The notes beneath the pieces are model-generated. The model made no database searches. It was given only the letters and a program-made list of their open reading frames with translations, and had not been told where the DNA came from. Below, piece after piece: positions 38,039-47,387 of a stretch of DNA of 64,000 bases. The position numbers and the translations under genes are program-made. Within the stretch, counting starts at the first letter, position 1. The number at the start of each line of letters is the position of its first letter. Source of the stretch: Brevundimonas sp. AJA228-03 (lineage in GTDB: Bacteria; Pseudomonadota; Alphaproteobacteria; Caulobacterales; Caulobacteraceae); the NCBI RefSeq assembly GCF_017795885.1, contig NZ_CP059297.1, positions 2,423,001 to 2,487,000 on the forward strand, given 5' to 3'.

Positions 38039-38640
38039 TCGCCGGTGGCGTTCGCGTCCGTCCAGGCCACGATCCGGGCGTTCAGGTCCCGCGTGGCGAC
38101 GTCATAGGCGTCCACGATCGTCGCGATCCGGTTCCCGGTGGCTGGCTGGCGGACCTCGAAGCTCTGCTCTGCCTCGACGGTGCGCTCGGGGAACCGCAGC
38201 AGGCGTGCCCGGGCGCTCAGCACGACCGTCGGCACACCGCCCGCCTCGTCATAGCGCGTCTCGAAACTGCGCACGTCGATATCCAGCACCCGAGTCGTCG
38301 GCGTCAGCTCGCGGCGACCGATCAGGCGAACCGCACGGGCCTGTCCGGCGAACGCGCCTTCCAGGCTGTCGGCATAAAGCTGCGATGCCGGCGACACCCA
38401 GCGCGCACCCTTGATGTAGGCCGCCTCGGTGCCGGTCACGCCCAGCAGCCGGTCGCCCTGGGACTCCTGGGGGAACTCCACCGCGCGCAGCTTGACCTGC
38501 ACCGGTTCAGCCGCCGGCTGGATGGCGACAGCGTCCGGGCTGCCGAACCGATAGAGCTGCACCGGATCGGGCGAGGACAGCAGGGCACAGCCCGACAGGG
38601 CGACGGCGACGCCTGCGGTGGCAAGGATCGTACGGATCAA
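38035..38640 (-). CDS. ABC-type transport auxiliary lipoprotein
   Basis: 201 aa. Lipobox ALSGCALLSS, signal MIRTILATAGVAVALSG. The auxiliary lipoprotein family sits with MlaD-type proteins and may link the inner membrane complex to the outer membrane. It overlaps the MlaD gene by 4 bp. Confidence 0.85.
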   Translation of the reverse strand: MIRTILATAGVAVALSGCALLSSPDPVQLYRFGSPDAVAIQPAAEPVQVKLRAVEFPQESQGDRLLGVTGTEAAYIKGARWVSPASQLYADSLEGAFAGQARAVRLIGRRELTPTTRVLDIDVRSFETRYDEAGGVPTVVLSARARLLRFPERTVEAEQSFEVRQPATGNRIATIVDAYDVATRDLNARIVAWTDANATGD

Positions 38641-39575
38641 GGCTGGACCTCCAGTTCCCGGGACGGCGGCCGTCCGATAAAGTCTCGCGGGCTGGCCCGC
38701 ACGTCGTCGACCAGCCCCTGAAGCGACTCCGTCGCCTCCTGCAGCCCCTGGATCGCCTCCAGGAGTTGCGGAATGCCGCTGGTGCTCAGCTCCCCGACAG
38801 GGCCTTCCAGCCCGGTGGCCGTGCGGTTGATGCTGGCGATGGCAGTGCGCGCATCGCCGGCGGCGGCATTGATGCTGGCGATGGCTTCGGCGCCGTCGCC
38901 ATTGACCAGACGACGCGCATCGGCCCCCAGGGCCTCGTATTCGCCGACGGCGGCATTGGCTTTGGCCAGGGCCTCCTCAAGCTCCCTGAACATGCCCTTG
39001 CGCGCCTCCAGCTCGTTGGACAGCGATTCCACATTCCTCAGACTCGTCGAGAAGCTGCGAATGTTGTCGTCGGACAACACGCGGTTCACGCGGTTCAGGG
39101 CATCGACCGCCTGGGCAAGCACAGTGCCCGATCCGCTCAACAGTTCGGCGAAGGGCGAGGCCTGGCTCTGGATCACCGGCACGACGTCGTCGGCGTATTG
39201 TGTCTTCAGCAGCGGGCTGCCCTCGGTCCCGGCCGTGATCTGGATGAAGTTCAGACCCGTGATGCCCTGGGGCTCCAGCTGGGCGCGGCTGGTGACACGG
39301 ACGGGCGTCGTGGCGTCCAGGCGCACGCGGGCGATGACCTGATCGCCCCGGTTCGGGTCCAGGTTCAGATCCGTGACCTCGCCCACGCGAATGCCGTTGA
39401 AGTGAACCTCGCCCCCCTCCGATACGCCGTTCACAGGTCCAGTGAAGACGATGTCGTACAGGTCATAGCTGTCGTTGAACTGCAGCCGGGCCAGCCAGAT
39501 CGCGAACACGGCCAGCGCCGCCAGAAGGGCGACGGTGGCGATGCCGACGGCGGCGTAATGTGCGTCTCGTTCCAT
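38637..39575 (-). CDS. MlaD/MCE-domain lipid transport protein
   Basis: 312 aa. One N-terminal membrane segment (VGIATVALLAALAVFAIWLARL), then one MCE domain: DIVFTGPVNGVSEGGEVHFNGIRVGEVTDLNLDPNRGDQVIARVRLD, followed by a long helical tail with heptads near 170-290. It forms a periplasmic substrate ring in phospholipid trafficking. Same operon as the ATPase and permease. Confidence 0.9.
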   Translation of the reverse strand: MERDAHYAAVGIATVALLAALAVFAIWLARLQFNDSYDLYDIVFTGPVNGVSEGGEVHFNGIRVGEVTDLNLDPNRGDQVIARVRLDATTPVRVTSRAQLEPQGITGLNFIQITAGTEGSPLLKTQYADDVVPVIQSQASPFAELLSGSGTVLAQAVDALNRVNRVLSDDNIRSFSTSLRNVESLSNELEARKGMFRELEEALAKANAAVGEYEALGADARRLVNGDGAEAIASINAAAGDARTAIASINRTATGLEGPVGELSTSGIPQLLEAIQGLQEATESLQGLVDDVRASPRDFIGRPPSRELEVQP

Positions 39576-39584
39576 CTCGGTCCT

Positions 39585-40394
39585 CTAGGCGGCCCTGGTG
39601 GCCGCGCGGCCGCGCGGTCCCAGGAAGTATTCCTTGATCCACGGGTGGTCGGATTTCTCCAGCGCCTGAACCGTGGCCTTCTCGATCACCCGCTTGTCCG
39701 CCAGCACCGCAACCTTGTCGCAGATGGCATAGAGGCTATCGAGGTCGTGGGTGATCATGAAGACCGTCAGGCCCAGATCGTCCGACAGCTTGCGGATCAG
39801 CTCGTCGAACGCCGCCGCCCCGATCGGGTCCAGACCCGCCGTCGGCTCGTCCAGAAACAGCAGTTCCGGATCCAGCGACAGGGCCCGCGCCAGGCCGACG
39901 CGCTTGCGCATTCCGCCCGAAAGCTCCGAAGGCTTCTGGTGATGGCTCTCGGGCTTCAGGCCGACCATGGCGATCTTCATCTCTGCCAGTTCGCGGATCG
40001 TGTCCCTGGGCAGGGTCGTATGCTCGACCATCGGGGATGCGACATTGTCCAGCACGCTCAGCGAACTGAACAGCGCGCCCTGCTGGAACAACACGCCCGT
40101 CCGGCGTTCGATGTCGGCGCTGTCGGCCTCCGACAGGTCGCCCGTGTCGTGGCCAAAGATCCTGACGGTCCCGCCGTCGGGCTCCTTCAGCCCGATGATC
40201 GTGTTCAGAAGCACCGTCTTGCCCGTGCCCGAGCCACCGACGACGCCCAGCACCTCGCCCCGGACGACGTCCAGGTCGAGATTGTCGTGAATCACCTGCT
40301 CGCCGAACTGGCTGCGCAGGCCCCGCACCTCAATCAGGACCTCGGGTTCTTTCGCCGCGTCGTTGGCGGGCGTGCCGGGGGACACGTCTGTCAT
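39585..40394 (-). CDS. MlaF-type ABC ATPase
   Basis: 269 aa. Walker A GGSGTGKTVLLN, ABC signature LSGGMRKRVGLARAL, Walker B LLFLDEPTAGLDP and the switch His ITHDLDS all present. The GGMRKR form of the signature is usual for MlaF (Ttg2A). It energises phospholipid movement with MlaE. Overlaps the permease gene by 4 bp. Confidence 0.92.
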   Translation of the reverse strand: MTDVSPGTPANDAAKEPEVLIEVRGLRSQFGEQVIHDNLDLDVVRGEVLGVVGGSGTGKTVLLNTIIGLKEPDGGTVRIFGHDTGDLSEADSADIERRTGVLFQQGALFSSLSVLDNVASPMVEHTTLPRDTIRELAEMKIAMVGLKPESHHQKPSELSGGMRKRVGLARALSLDPELLFLDEPTAGLDPIGAAAFDELIRKLSDDLGLTVFMITHDLDSLYAICDKVAVLADKRVIEKATVQALEKSDHPWIKEYFLGPRGRAATRAA

Positions 40395-41509
40395 AGGTCC
40401 AGCTGCAGATAGATCAGGGCGAAGACGGCATCGAGGAAGATGATCGCGAAGATCGCCTGCACCACAGCCGCCGTCACACGCCGGCCCAGGCTCTCCACAT
40501 CGCCTGACACCGCCAGACCCTGACGGCAGCCGATGGCGGCGACGACGATGGCGAAGACGGGGGCCTTGGACAGGCCCACCATCATGTGGGTGAACATGTC
40601 GGGCTCATCGACCATGCGCTGCAGGAAGAAGGCCGGACCCAGGCTCAGCTGGCTCCAGGTCACGATCAGCCCGCCGAACAGACCCGCCACCATGCCTACG
40701 AAGGTCAGCAAAGGCAGCATGATCAACATCGCCGCCAGGCGCGGAATCACCAGCGCCTGGAACGGATCGACGCCCATGACCTGCATGGCGTCCACTTCCT
40801 GGTTCATGCGCATCGAACCGACCTCGGCGGCGAACGACGACGCCGAGCGCCCGGCCAGCAGAATGGCGGTGATCAGCACCGCCAGCTCGCGCAGGATAGA
40901 CACGCCGATCAGATCGACCGCGAACACGCCCGCCCCGAACTGGGTCAGAAGATCCGCCCCCAGAAAGGCGATGACGGCACCGATGAAGAAGTTGGTCACG
41001 GCGATGATCGGCAGGGCATCCAGGCCCGACCGCTCGGCCTGACTGACCCAGGCCGGCCAGCGAATCGCGCCGGGATGGCGCACCGCATTCCCCGTCGCCG
41101 CCATCAGCCGACCCAGGAAGGCCATGGACAGCAGGAACTCGGCCGCTGCATCGTGCACACCGTGGCCCATGCGGGCGAAGACGCGGGTCAGCGAGGCCTG
41201 ACGCCTGGGCGCGGGCTGCGACTTGCGTTCCAGCGTCTCGACCATCGCATAGATGCGCCCGGCCTCCGGACGCGCGCTCCAGGCCTCCTTCGGCAGGGTC
41301 AGGGCCGACGCCTGAACCAGGACCAGGGCACCGGCCGTGTCGAACCGGCCCAGATCGCTGAGGTCCACGGATTTGATGGCCTGCCCCGAAAGGCCATCCG
41401 ACAGACGACGGGCCGTGCGGCCCAGCGACATGGTCGTCCAGTCGCCGGTCAGCTTGAGGACGGCACCTCCGCCACGCGCCTGCTCGATCTGGAAATCAGC
41501 CATGCTCAT
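40391..41509 (-). CDS. MlaE-type permease fused to an N-terminal STAS domain
   Basis: 372 aa. Residues about 5-90 are STAS-like (AVLKLTGDWTTMSL, IKSVDLSDLGRFDTAGALVLVQAS). The MlaE permease follows with GVSILRELAVLITAILLAGRSASSFAAEVGSMRMNQEVDAM and the C-terminal RQGLAVSGDVESLGRRVTAAVV. In E. coli the STAS protein is separate (MlaB); here it is fused. I chose ATG 41509, which has GGAGGG seven bases upstream, over the in-frame start at 41545. Confidence 0.9.
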   Translation of the reverse strand: MSMADFQIEQARGGGAVLKLTGDWTTMSLGRTARRLSDGLSGQAIKSVDLSDLGRFDTAGALVLVQASALTLPKEAWSARPEAGRIYAMVETLERKSQPAPRRQASLTRVFARMGHGVHDAAAEFLLSMAFLGRLMAATGNAVRHPGAIRWPAWVSQAERSGLDALPIIAVTNFFIGAVIAFLGADLLTQFGAGVFAVDLIGVSILRELAVLITAILLAGRSASSFAAEVGSMRMNQEVDAMQVMGVDPFQALVIPRLAAMLIMLPLLTFVGMVAGLFGGLIVTWSQLSLGPAFFLQRMVDEPDMFTHMMVGLSKAPVFAIVVAAIGCRQGLAVSGDVESLGRRVTAAVVQAIFAIIFLDAVFALIYLQLDL

Positions 41510-41930
41510 TCGCCCTCCATAGCGGAGTGCGACTGAATCGCCCATGCCCGGTTAGCGCGGCCGATGCACGTCGTTTGACAGGCGTCATCATTCGGCAACA
41601 ACGGGCGCATCGGCTCAGAGCAGGTCATAGACCCTGATCAGGTCGCTCACCCTCGCCGCCTCCTCGGGACGTCGGAGCTGACAGGAGGAGTGAACCGTGA
41701 CCATGGCGCGAGAACTGTCAGGCAATGGCAAAGGTTCCCCATTCCCTCGGTCGATCCGATCCCCTTGCCGCCTTTCGAGTCGCGTTTAGCCGTTTCCGAC
41801 CAGGCGCAGGACGCACCTTATCTCGCAGCGCCAGCCAGAACCGACCGTTTCTTCCTGAGGTCGAGCCGAGCCACCGTTTGCCATTGGGTTCTCGTTCGAT
41901 GCTGCGGTCGAGAGGCGTTCGGTCGCAGGC
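41510..41930. other. Intergenic region with one weak small-ORF candidate
   Basis: About 420 bp between divergent Mla genes and the 3' end of flgL. No conserved protein or RNA motif is visible. A possible 30-codon frame starts at GTG 41697 after AGGAGG (8 bp spacing) and ends at the TAG 41787-41789; its codons do not resemble any family I know. Treat as unproven. Confidence 0.4.
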
Positions 41931-42860
41931 CTACCTCAGATAGTTCAGCAGACTCACGTCGCGCAGCTGGCTGATGACCTGGGCGCTCGCCTGCACCGCG
42001 ATCTGCGCCTGCTGAAGGTCCGTCACGGCCTTGGCCATGTCGGCATCGGTGTGCCGGGACGCCATCTCTTCCAGTGATTTCAGCTGCGCCGTGTGGCTCA
42101 GTCCGATCTGCTCGATCTGTTTCTGCAACGCGCCGTTCCGGGCCGTCGTGTCGATCGCCGAGGTTCTGGCCGCGTCCAGTCGGGCCAGCTGGGTCGTCAG
42201 AAAGGCTTCCTGCGCATCCGTCGGCCGGCCCGTGAGCGGCCCTGTCAGGGCATTGTCGTTATAGGCCTTGATGTCCTTGAAGATCTGGAAAATCGTCGAA
42301 CCCAGATCGCTGGCCAGGTAGCCGGTCTCCATCGAGGTGTTCTCGGCCACCCGCGACACCGGCTTGATCGTGTCGTTGTTGAAGGTGCTGGCGACGGTCG
42401 GGGCGGCGGCCAGGTCCGTCAGGTTGGCCACGGACACCGGTTGCTGGGTCGTGTTGGCGCCGCCGAACAGATATCCCCCCTGATGCCGCGTGTTCAGCGC
42501 TCCGGTCACCGTGGCGAACTGACTTTCCAGGTCCAGCATCAGGTTGCCTGCCGAATCCGTGGAGAGGACGCCGGCGATCGCTTCGCGCGCACCGCCGACG
42601 CCGTCGATGACCCGGTTCAGTGCCAGGTCCTGGGCCTCCAGCCGCGCCCCGACGGTCTCGCCCGTGTCGAGAAAGCCCTGGACCCGGTTGGACGCGGCCT
42701 TCAGCGCCGTCACGGTCTCGGAGGTTCGGCCAAAGCCGCCCAGGTCGGTGGCGTTCTTCTGTGTCGAGACGCGGTTGGTGGCATCGGCCTGCTGCTGCTG
42801 GGACGCCATCAGGTTCAGCAGGGCTGACTGGTAGCTGCCCGAGGTCGAAACGCGGTTCAT
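41931..42860 (-). CDS. flgL: Flagellar hook-filament junction protein FlgL
   Basis: 309 aa. N-terminal flagellin-type helix MNRVSTSGSYQSALLNLMASQQQQADATNRVST and C-terminal helix AVTDLQQAQIAVQASAQVISQLRDVSLLNYLR. FlgL joins the FlgK ring to the filament. Its start overlaps the flgK stop by 4 bp, so flgKL are co-transcribed from the sigma-54 promoter at 45117-45131. Confidence 0.92.
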   Translation of the reverse strand: MNRVSTSGSYQSALLNLMASQQQQADATNRVSTQKNATDLGGFGRTSETVTALKAASNRVQGFLDTGETVGARLEAQDLALNRVIDGVGGAREAIAGVLSTDSAGNLMLDLESQFATVTGALNTRHQGGYLFGGANTTQQPVSVANLTDLAAAPTVASTFNNDTIKPVSRVAENTSMETGYLASDLGSTIFQIFKDIKAYNDNALTGPLTGRPTDAQEAFLTTQLARLDAARTSAIDTTARNGALQKQIEQIGLSHTAQLKSLEEMASRHTDADMAKAVTDLQQAQIAVQASAQVISQLRDVSLLNYLR

Positions 42861-44980
42861 CGCACCATCCCCAGAAGCGTGTCATACATGTCCTGCGTCG
42901 CCTGGATCAGGCGGGCTGACGCATTGAAGGCCTGCTGATAGGTCGTCATCAGTACCAACTCCTCATCAAGATTGACGCCTTCATGGCTGGACTGGCGGGC
43001 GTCCGCCTCGGTGGCCAGGGCCTGGGCACTGGCCTGCCGCGTCTTGAGCGCCGCCGCCGTCCCGCCGATCTCGCCCGACAGCTCCGACGCATAGCGCGTG
43101 ACCGACAGGCTTCCGCCCGGACTGCTCCCGGCGGATGAGAATTTCGAGGTCACCTGGGCTGCGTTGGCCAGCAGCAGCGCACCCCGCCCATCGCCCGGGC
43201 TCAAGGCCGCCGTGCCCGCGGCCGCCGACAGGTTCAGCTGCGCCAGCGCCAGCTTCGAAGGGCTCTGCTGGATGTCCGTCCGGACCTTGAACCCGTCGGC
43301 GCGCGAGGCGCGCACGCCCCCGCCGATCCCGAACAGCTCGGTGACCGAGACGCCCGACGGCACCTGGGTGGTGGTGTCCTCGATCACGCTCAATTTCGGA
43401 GCGGGATCACCGATCGGCGTGAACTTCAGTTCGCCCGAGCCGTCCAGCGCGAAGCTGCCGTATCCCCCCACACCGGTCGTCGGGTTGTTCAGGGCGGTAA
43501 TCAGGTCTCCGACGGTGCCGGTTCCGACCGGCACGGCGACCGCGATATCGCGGAGGCGCGACCCGGTGTCACCGCTGATCCGGAAGGTCACCGTCTCGCC
43601 GGGCGTGAAGCCGTGCTGGGACGTCGTGGTCAAGCCGACATCGAACAGCGCGGGACGGTCGGTCGAGACCAGATCATTCATCCCGAAATAGTGCGAGAAA
43701 CCGCGCCCGGCCTTGCTGCTTGGCGTGGTCGGATCGTCGGCGATGGCCACCCCGTTCGGGCCCGCCGCCGTGATCTTCAGCGACCCGTTGGCAAAGGTCG
43801 CCGTCGCCGCCCCGCCGAGGGCCGTATTCAGATCGGCCAGAAAGTTCGCGGGCGTCGAGGCCGTGCCATTGATCGTCAGGGTCGATCCGGAAAACACGAT
43901 GTCCGCCCGTGTCGTGATCGCGCCCGTCGTCGGATTGACCACCGCGATCGACGTCCTGCCGGTGAAGCCTGTCAGCGCCGTATCCAGTGCCTGTCCGACG
44001 TTGCGCCCGGTCAGGCTGGTCGGCGCGGGCACCGCAGAGTTCGCATTGTGCGCGCGGTTCAGCTCATCGGCGACACGGGTGACCAGCTCGGCCAGTCGTT
44101 CGGCCGTCGCCGGAGCCTCCTTGTCCCGCAGTTCCAGCAGACCCTTGATTTCACCCGACTGCAGTCCGTCGGCCAGGGCGCGCTGCGTGCCGCCCTTTTC
44201 GGTGACATAGATGTCGCCGAAGCTGCTCTCGGCATTGACCGTGCTCGCCCTCTGATACTCCAGCGTCGCCGCGCCGTTTCCGGCCAGCTGGATGCCGGCG
44301 CCGGTCCGGATCGACACCCCGCCGACCGAGCGCTGGCTGACCTGCACGTCCAGCAGGCTCGACAGCTCGTCCACCAGCCGCGCCTGTTGCGTCTGTGAAC
44401 CCGTCGCATCGCCGTTCACCAACGTCGCCCGCGCGATTTCGGTGTTCAGCGTCTCGATCTGCTGCAGCAGGCCGTTGGCCTTCTCGACCGCGGTCTGCAA
44501 CCGGCCATCGGCGTCCTCGCGCACGGCCTGGATCTGACGGGATATGCGCCCCGCTTCATCGAACACGGCCTGGGTCTTGAACACGGTGTCCTGACGGCGC
44601 GCCCCCGACGTGGGGCCCTCTGCACTGGCGGCGAAGGACGAGAATATTCCGTCGATCTGCGAGAAAAAGCCGCTGTCGCCACCGGGATCGCCGAACAGCG
44701 ACTGGATGCGGTCGTACAGTTCATACCGCACGCCCTGGCGGGCGGCCTCGGCCCCGGCACTCAGCGACGCGGCCTGCAGGAACCGGTCGGTGGCCAGCCG
44801 GATGCTCGCGACCTCGACGCCCGACCCGACCCCTTGCGTCGTCAGAGACTTCTGTTCGGCGAACTTGCGGATATAGCCGGGCGTGTTGACGTTCGAGACA
44901 TTGTCCGAGACGACGCGCAGCTGCTGTTGGGCGGTCTGAAGCCCCGAGTTGGCGATGTTCAGGATCGAGTTCAGGCTCAT
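42857..44980 (-). CDS. flgK: Flagellar hook-associated protein FlgK
   Basis: 707 aa. The N-terminal rod-type motif LNSILNIANSGLQTAQQQLRVVSDNVSNVNTPGY and C-terminal LDEELVLMTTYQQAFNASARLIQATQDMYDTLL are canonical. The central variable region is long. I chose ATG 44980 (MSLNSILN); a frame to 45154 exists upstream but would run through the promoter. FlgK is the first junction protein between hook and filament. Confidence 0.94.
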   Translation of the reverse strand: MSLNSILNIANSGLQTAQQQLRVVSDNVSNVNTPGYIRKFAEQKSLTTQGVGSGVEVASIRLATDRFLQAASLSAGAEAARQGVRYELYDRIQSLFGDPGGDSGFFSQIDGIFSSFAASAEGPTSGARRQDTVFKTQAVFDEAGRISRQIQAVREDADGRLQTAVEKANGLLQQIETLNTEIARATLVNGDATGSQTQQARLVDELSSLLDVQVSQRSVGGVSIRTGAGIQLAGNGAATLEYQRASTVNAESSFGDIYVTEKGGTQRALADGLQSGEIKGLLELRDKEAPATAERLAELVTRVADELNRAHNANSAVPAPTSLTGRNVGQALDTALTGFTGRTSIAVVNPTTGAITTRADIVFSGSTLTINGTASTPANFLADLNTALGGAATATFANGSLKITAAGPNGVAIADDPTTPSSKAGRGFSHYFGMNDLVSTDRPALFDVGLTTTSQHGFTPGETVTFRISGDTGSRLRDIAVAVPVGTGTVGDLITALNNPTTGVGGYGSFALDGSGELKFTPIGDPAPKLSVIEDTTTQVPSGVSVTELFGIGGGVRASRADGFKVRTDIQQSPSKLALAQLNLSAAAGTAALSPGDGRGALLLANAAQVTSKFSSAGSSPGGSLSVTRYASELSGEIGGTAAALKTRQASAQALATEADARQSSHEGVNLDEELVLMTTYQQAFNASARLIQATQDMYDTLLGMVR

Positions 44981-45116
44981 CCGATTAACCCTCCGCCCGG
45001 CAAGCCCTGCCCGGCCAGCGGCGCGTCTTGCCCAGCCGTCATGAAGGGCGATCCGGCCAAGCCGTTGAATTTCCTCAGTCTGATATGCAACGCATCCATC
45101 ATGGTGGAACAGGGGC

Positions 45117-45131
45117 GCAAAGGTCGGGCCA
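45117..45131 (-). promoter_or_regulatory. Sigma-54 promoter for flgKL
   Basis: On the minus strand: TGGCCCGACCTTTGC, matching TGGCACG-N4-TTGC at the invariant GG and GC with correct spacing. It points to flgK, 137 bp upstream of its start. A second sigma-54 site of the opposite direction lies 139 bp to the right. Confidence 0.8.
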
Positions 45132-45269
45132 GTCGGAAAAGGACCCCGCGGCACCGGGCAAGAATCGACTTCGACACGGCAAGAAGCGACGGGCCCCGAC
45201 GGTGTCGGTCGGGCGCATCAATGAGAATATTGTCATTTAAAACAGGCGATTGGCCTCGATTTATACCGC

Positions 45270-45284
45270 TGGCCCAACCCTTGC
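45270..45284 (+). promoter_or_regulatory. Sigma-54 promoter for fliK-flgD-flgE
   Basis: TGGCCCAACCCTTGC, TGGC-N7-TTGC. GG at 45271-45272 and GC at 45283-45284 have the usual 10-bp spacing. It is about 70 bp upstream of the fliK start. In Caulobacter these class III genes require sigma-54 and FlbD. Confidence 0.85.
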
Positions 45285-45353
45285 GACGGTCGATGTGAAT
45301 GTTCCGGTGCAGCAGGCGCCCTCGACCTCCAGCTTGAATTGCCTGCCGCTCGC

Positions 45354-46670
45354 ATGTCCGCTCCCGGTCTCGCCCCCGCGCCCGTCCCTGTGACGGCCCC
45401 GACCGCCGCCCCATTGCGGCGACCAGCCCCCGTGCGCGCCGAGAACAAGCCAGATACCTTCGCGACGGTCCTGGACGAGGCGACCGCGCCAGAGGCGCCG
45501 CACCCAGCCGCCCGGCCCGGCAAGGGCACCAAGACCGCCTCTGCCGACAGCGCGATCGAGAAGACCGACAAGGCCGGGACAGAAGCGGCCGGAACAGAAG
45601 CGAAGGCCGACACGGTCGGGGCCCCCCTTTATCCACCTCCCGTCGCTCCGCCCGCGTCGAAAATCGACATGGACGGTGCTGGGTCGTCGCTGGAAGGGGG
45701 CACAGCCTCCGTTTCGCCACCTGCCTTGGCGCCTGCACCCACGCCTCCTGTGGACGCCGCCACCCTCCCCGCCCCATCGGCCGCGCCGGTGGCTGCGCCC
45801 CTGCCCGTCCCGGAGGCCAGGACGACCGACGCATCCTCTGAGGAAACGGCGGCGGCGGCCGACGCGGAGACCGCTGAAACCACCCTGCTTCCCGTGCTCG
45901 ATGAGGTCCCGGCTGCGCCGCGCCTGCGCGACACGATCGATCAGGCGAAGACAGGCAACGCCGCCGCCGCTCATGGACCGTCGGGCAACGGCCAGACCGA
46001 TGCATCCGGGGACGATCCGGGCACCGGGGCGCCGAACGCGGCTTCGCCCGAGGGCAAGCCAAAAGACACCGCGTCCGCCGCATCAAGGACCGCCACCGAA
46101 CCCGCCTCGACCGCCGTGGCCCAGGTCGATTCCGCCGAACCCGCCCAGCCCCCCCAGAGCGCCACCCCCGCAGAGAGCCGCGCGGCCCAGGCCGCTGCCG
46201 CCGCGACCCCGGTGCTGTCCACCCTGTCCCAGGGTGCGATCCACGCCACGGCCCAGATCGCCGCCCAGATCATCAAGAAGCTGGAAGGGCGTTCCACGCG
46301 GTTCGAGATGGCCCTGACGCCCGACGACCTCGGCCGCGTCGATGTCAGCCTGGATATCGATGCAGACGGCCAGCTGTCGGCTCGCCTGGCGTTCGACAAC
46401 CCCCTGGCCGCCGCCGACCTGCGCGGGCGAGTCGACGAATTGCGCCGTCAGCTGACCGACGCCGGCTTCACCGTCGCCGACGACGCCCTGTCCTTCGACC
46501 AGCGCGAGCCCTCGGCCGATGCCGGCGGCTTCGATCGGGGTCACGACCGCAATCCCGCCCGCGCCTTCGGTGCCGCCTCGCGCCTCTCTCTCGATGCGGA
46601 GGCAAGCCTCGTGCCCCCCCGCTGGATGTCTCTCACCCTGACGCCTGAGCGCGTCGATATGAAGGTCTGA
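45354..46670 (+). CDS. fliK: Flagellar hook-length control protein FliK
   Basis: 438 aa from ATG 45354; a TTG at 45339 is possible. The first 270 residues are Ala/Pro/Thr-rich and disordered, as in other FliK. The conserved C-terminal domain is QGAIHATAQIAAQIIKKLEGRSTRFEMALTPDDLGRVDVSLDIDADGQLSARLAF, with LRGRVDELRRQLTDAGFTV. FliK switches export at the right hook length. First gene of the operon, 4 bp before flgD. Confidence 0.85.
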   Translation: MSAPGLAPAPVPVTAPTAAPLRRPAPVRAENKPDTFATVLDEATAPEAPHPAARPGKGTKTASADSAIEKTDKAGTEAAGTEAKADTVGAPLYPPPVAPPASKIDMDGAGSSLEGGTASVSPPALAPAPTPPVDAATLPAPSAAPVAAPLPVPEARTTDASSEETAAAADAETAETTLLPVLDEVPAAPRLRDTIDQAKTGNAAAAHGPSGNGQTDASGDDPGTGAPNAASPEGKPKDTASAASRTATEPASTAVAQVDSAEPAQPPQSATPAESRAAQAAAAATPVLSTLSQGAIHATAQIAAQIIKKLEGRSTRFEMALTPDDLGRVDVSLDIDADGQLSARLAFDNPLAAADLRGRVDELRRQLTDAGFTVADDALSFDQREPSADAGGFDRGHDRNPARAFGAASRLSLDAEASLVPPRWMSLTLTPERVDMKV

Positions 46671-46674
46671 CCCC

Positions 46675-47337
46675 ATGGTCGCCGCCATCACCGCCACAGA
46701 TGCCGCCAGCCGCACGACTGCGGCCCGCACCAGCCTGACCTCGAATTTCGAGACCTTCCTGTCTCTTTTGACGTCACAGCTGAAGAACCAGGACCCGCTG
46801 TCGCCCCTCGACTCCAACGAGTTCACCCAGCAGCTGACCCAGATGTCGGGCGTGGAGCAGCAGCTGCTGACCAATGACCTGCTGACCAGTTTGCTGGCGG
46901 CGCAGCAGGGGGGGCTCGGCGGCGCATCCGACTACATCGGCAAGGACGCCACGGCCGTCTGGTCCGCGACCCGGCTGGAAGGCGGCAAGGCGAACTGGAG
47001 CTATGAGCTGGGGGCCTCGGCCTCCGAGGCCTCGCTCAGCGTGATCGACAGCTCCGGCAAGACGGTCTGGACCGGACCCGCCCCCAATCGGGCTTCCGGC
47101 ACACACGACTTCGTCTGGAACGGCAAGACCACGGCGGGCGGCCAGTTGCCCGACGGTGGTGTCTATTCGCTGAAGGTCACAGCCAGGAGCGGCACCAACG
47201 ACGTGCAGACCCAGGTCCTGACCAGAGGCACGGTCACTGGCGTCGAGATGGCGGACGGCAAACCCTACCTGACCGTCGGCGCGGCCCTGGTGCCCCTGTC
47301 CTCCGTCATCGGTCTCAAGGAAAGGCCCGCGACATGA
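46675..47337 (+). CDS. flgD: Flagellar hook capping protein FlgD
   Basis: 220 aa. N-terminal FLSLLTSQLKNQDPLSPLDSNEFTQQLTQMSGVEQQLLTNDLL is the FlgD signature. The FlgD Ig-like and Tudor-like regions follow (GKTVWTGPAPNRASGTHDFVWNGKTTAGG). It caps the growing hook and is needed for FlgE assembly. Between fliK and flgE. Confidence 0.93.
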   Translation: MVAAITATDAASRTTAARTSLTSNFETFLSLLTSQLKNQDPLSPLDSNEFTQQLTQMSGVEQQLLTNDLLTSLLAAQQGGLGGASDYIGKDATAVWSATRLEGGKANWSYELGASASEASLSVIDSSGKTVWTGPAPNRASGTHDFVWNGKTTAGGQLPDGGVYSLKVTARSGTNDVQTQVLTRGTVTGVEMADGKPYLTVGAALVPLSSVIGLKERPAT

Positions 47338-47387
47338 CCGCGACCGTTCCCTCAAATCTTTTTCGCGTTTCGTAAGGAGCCCACACC

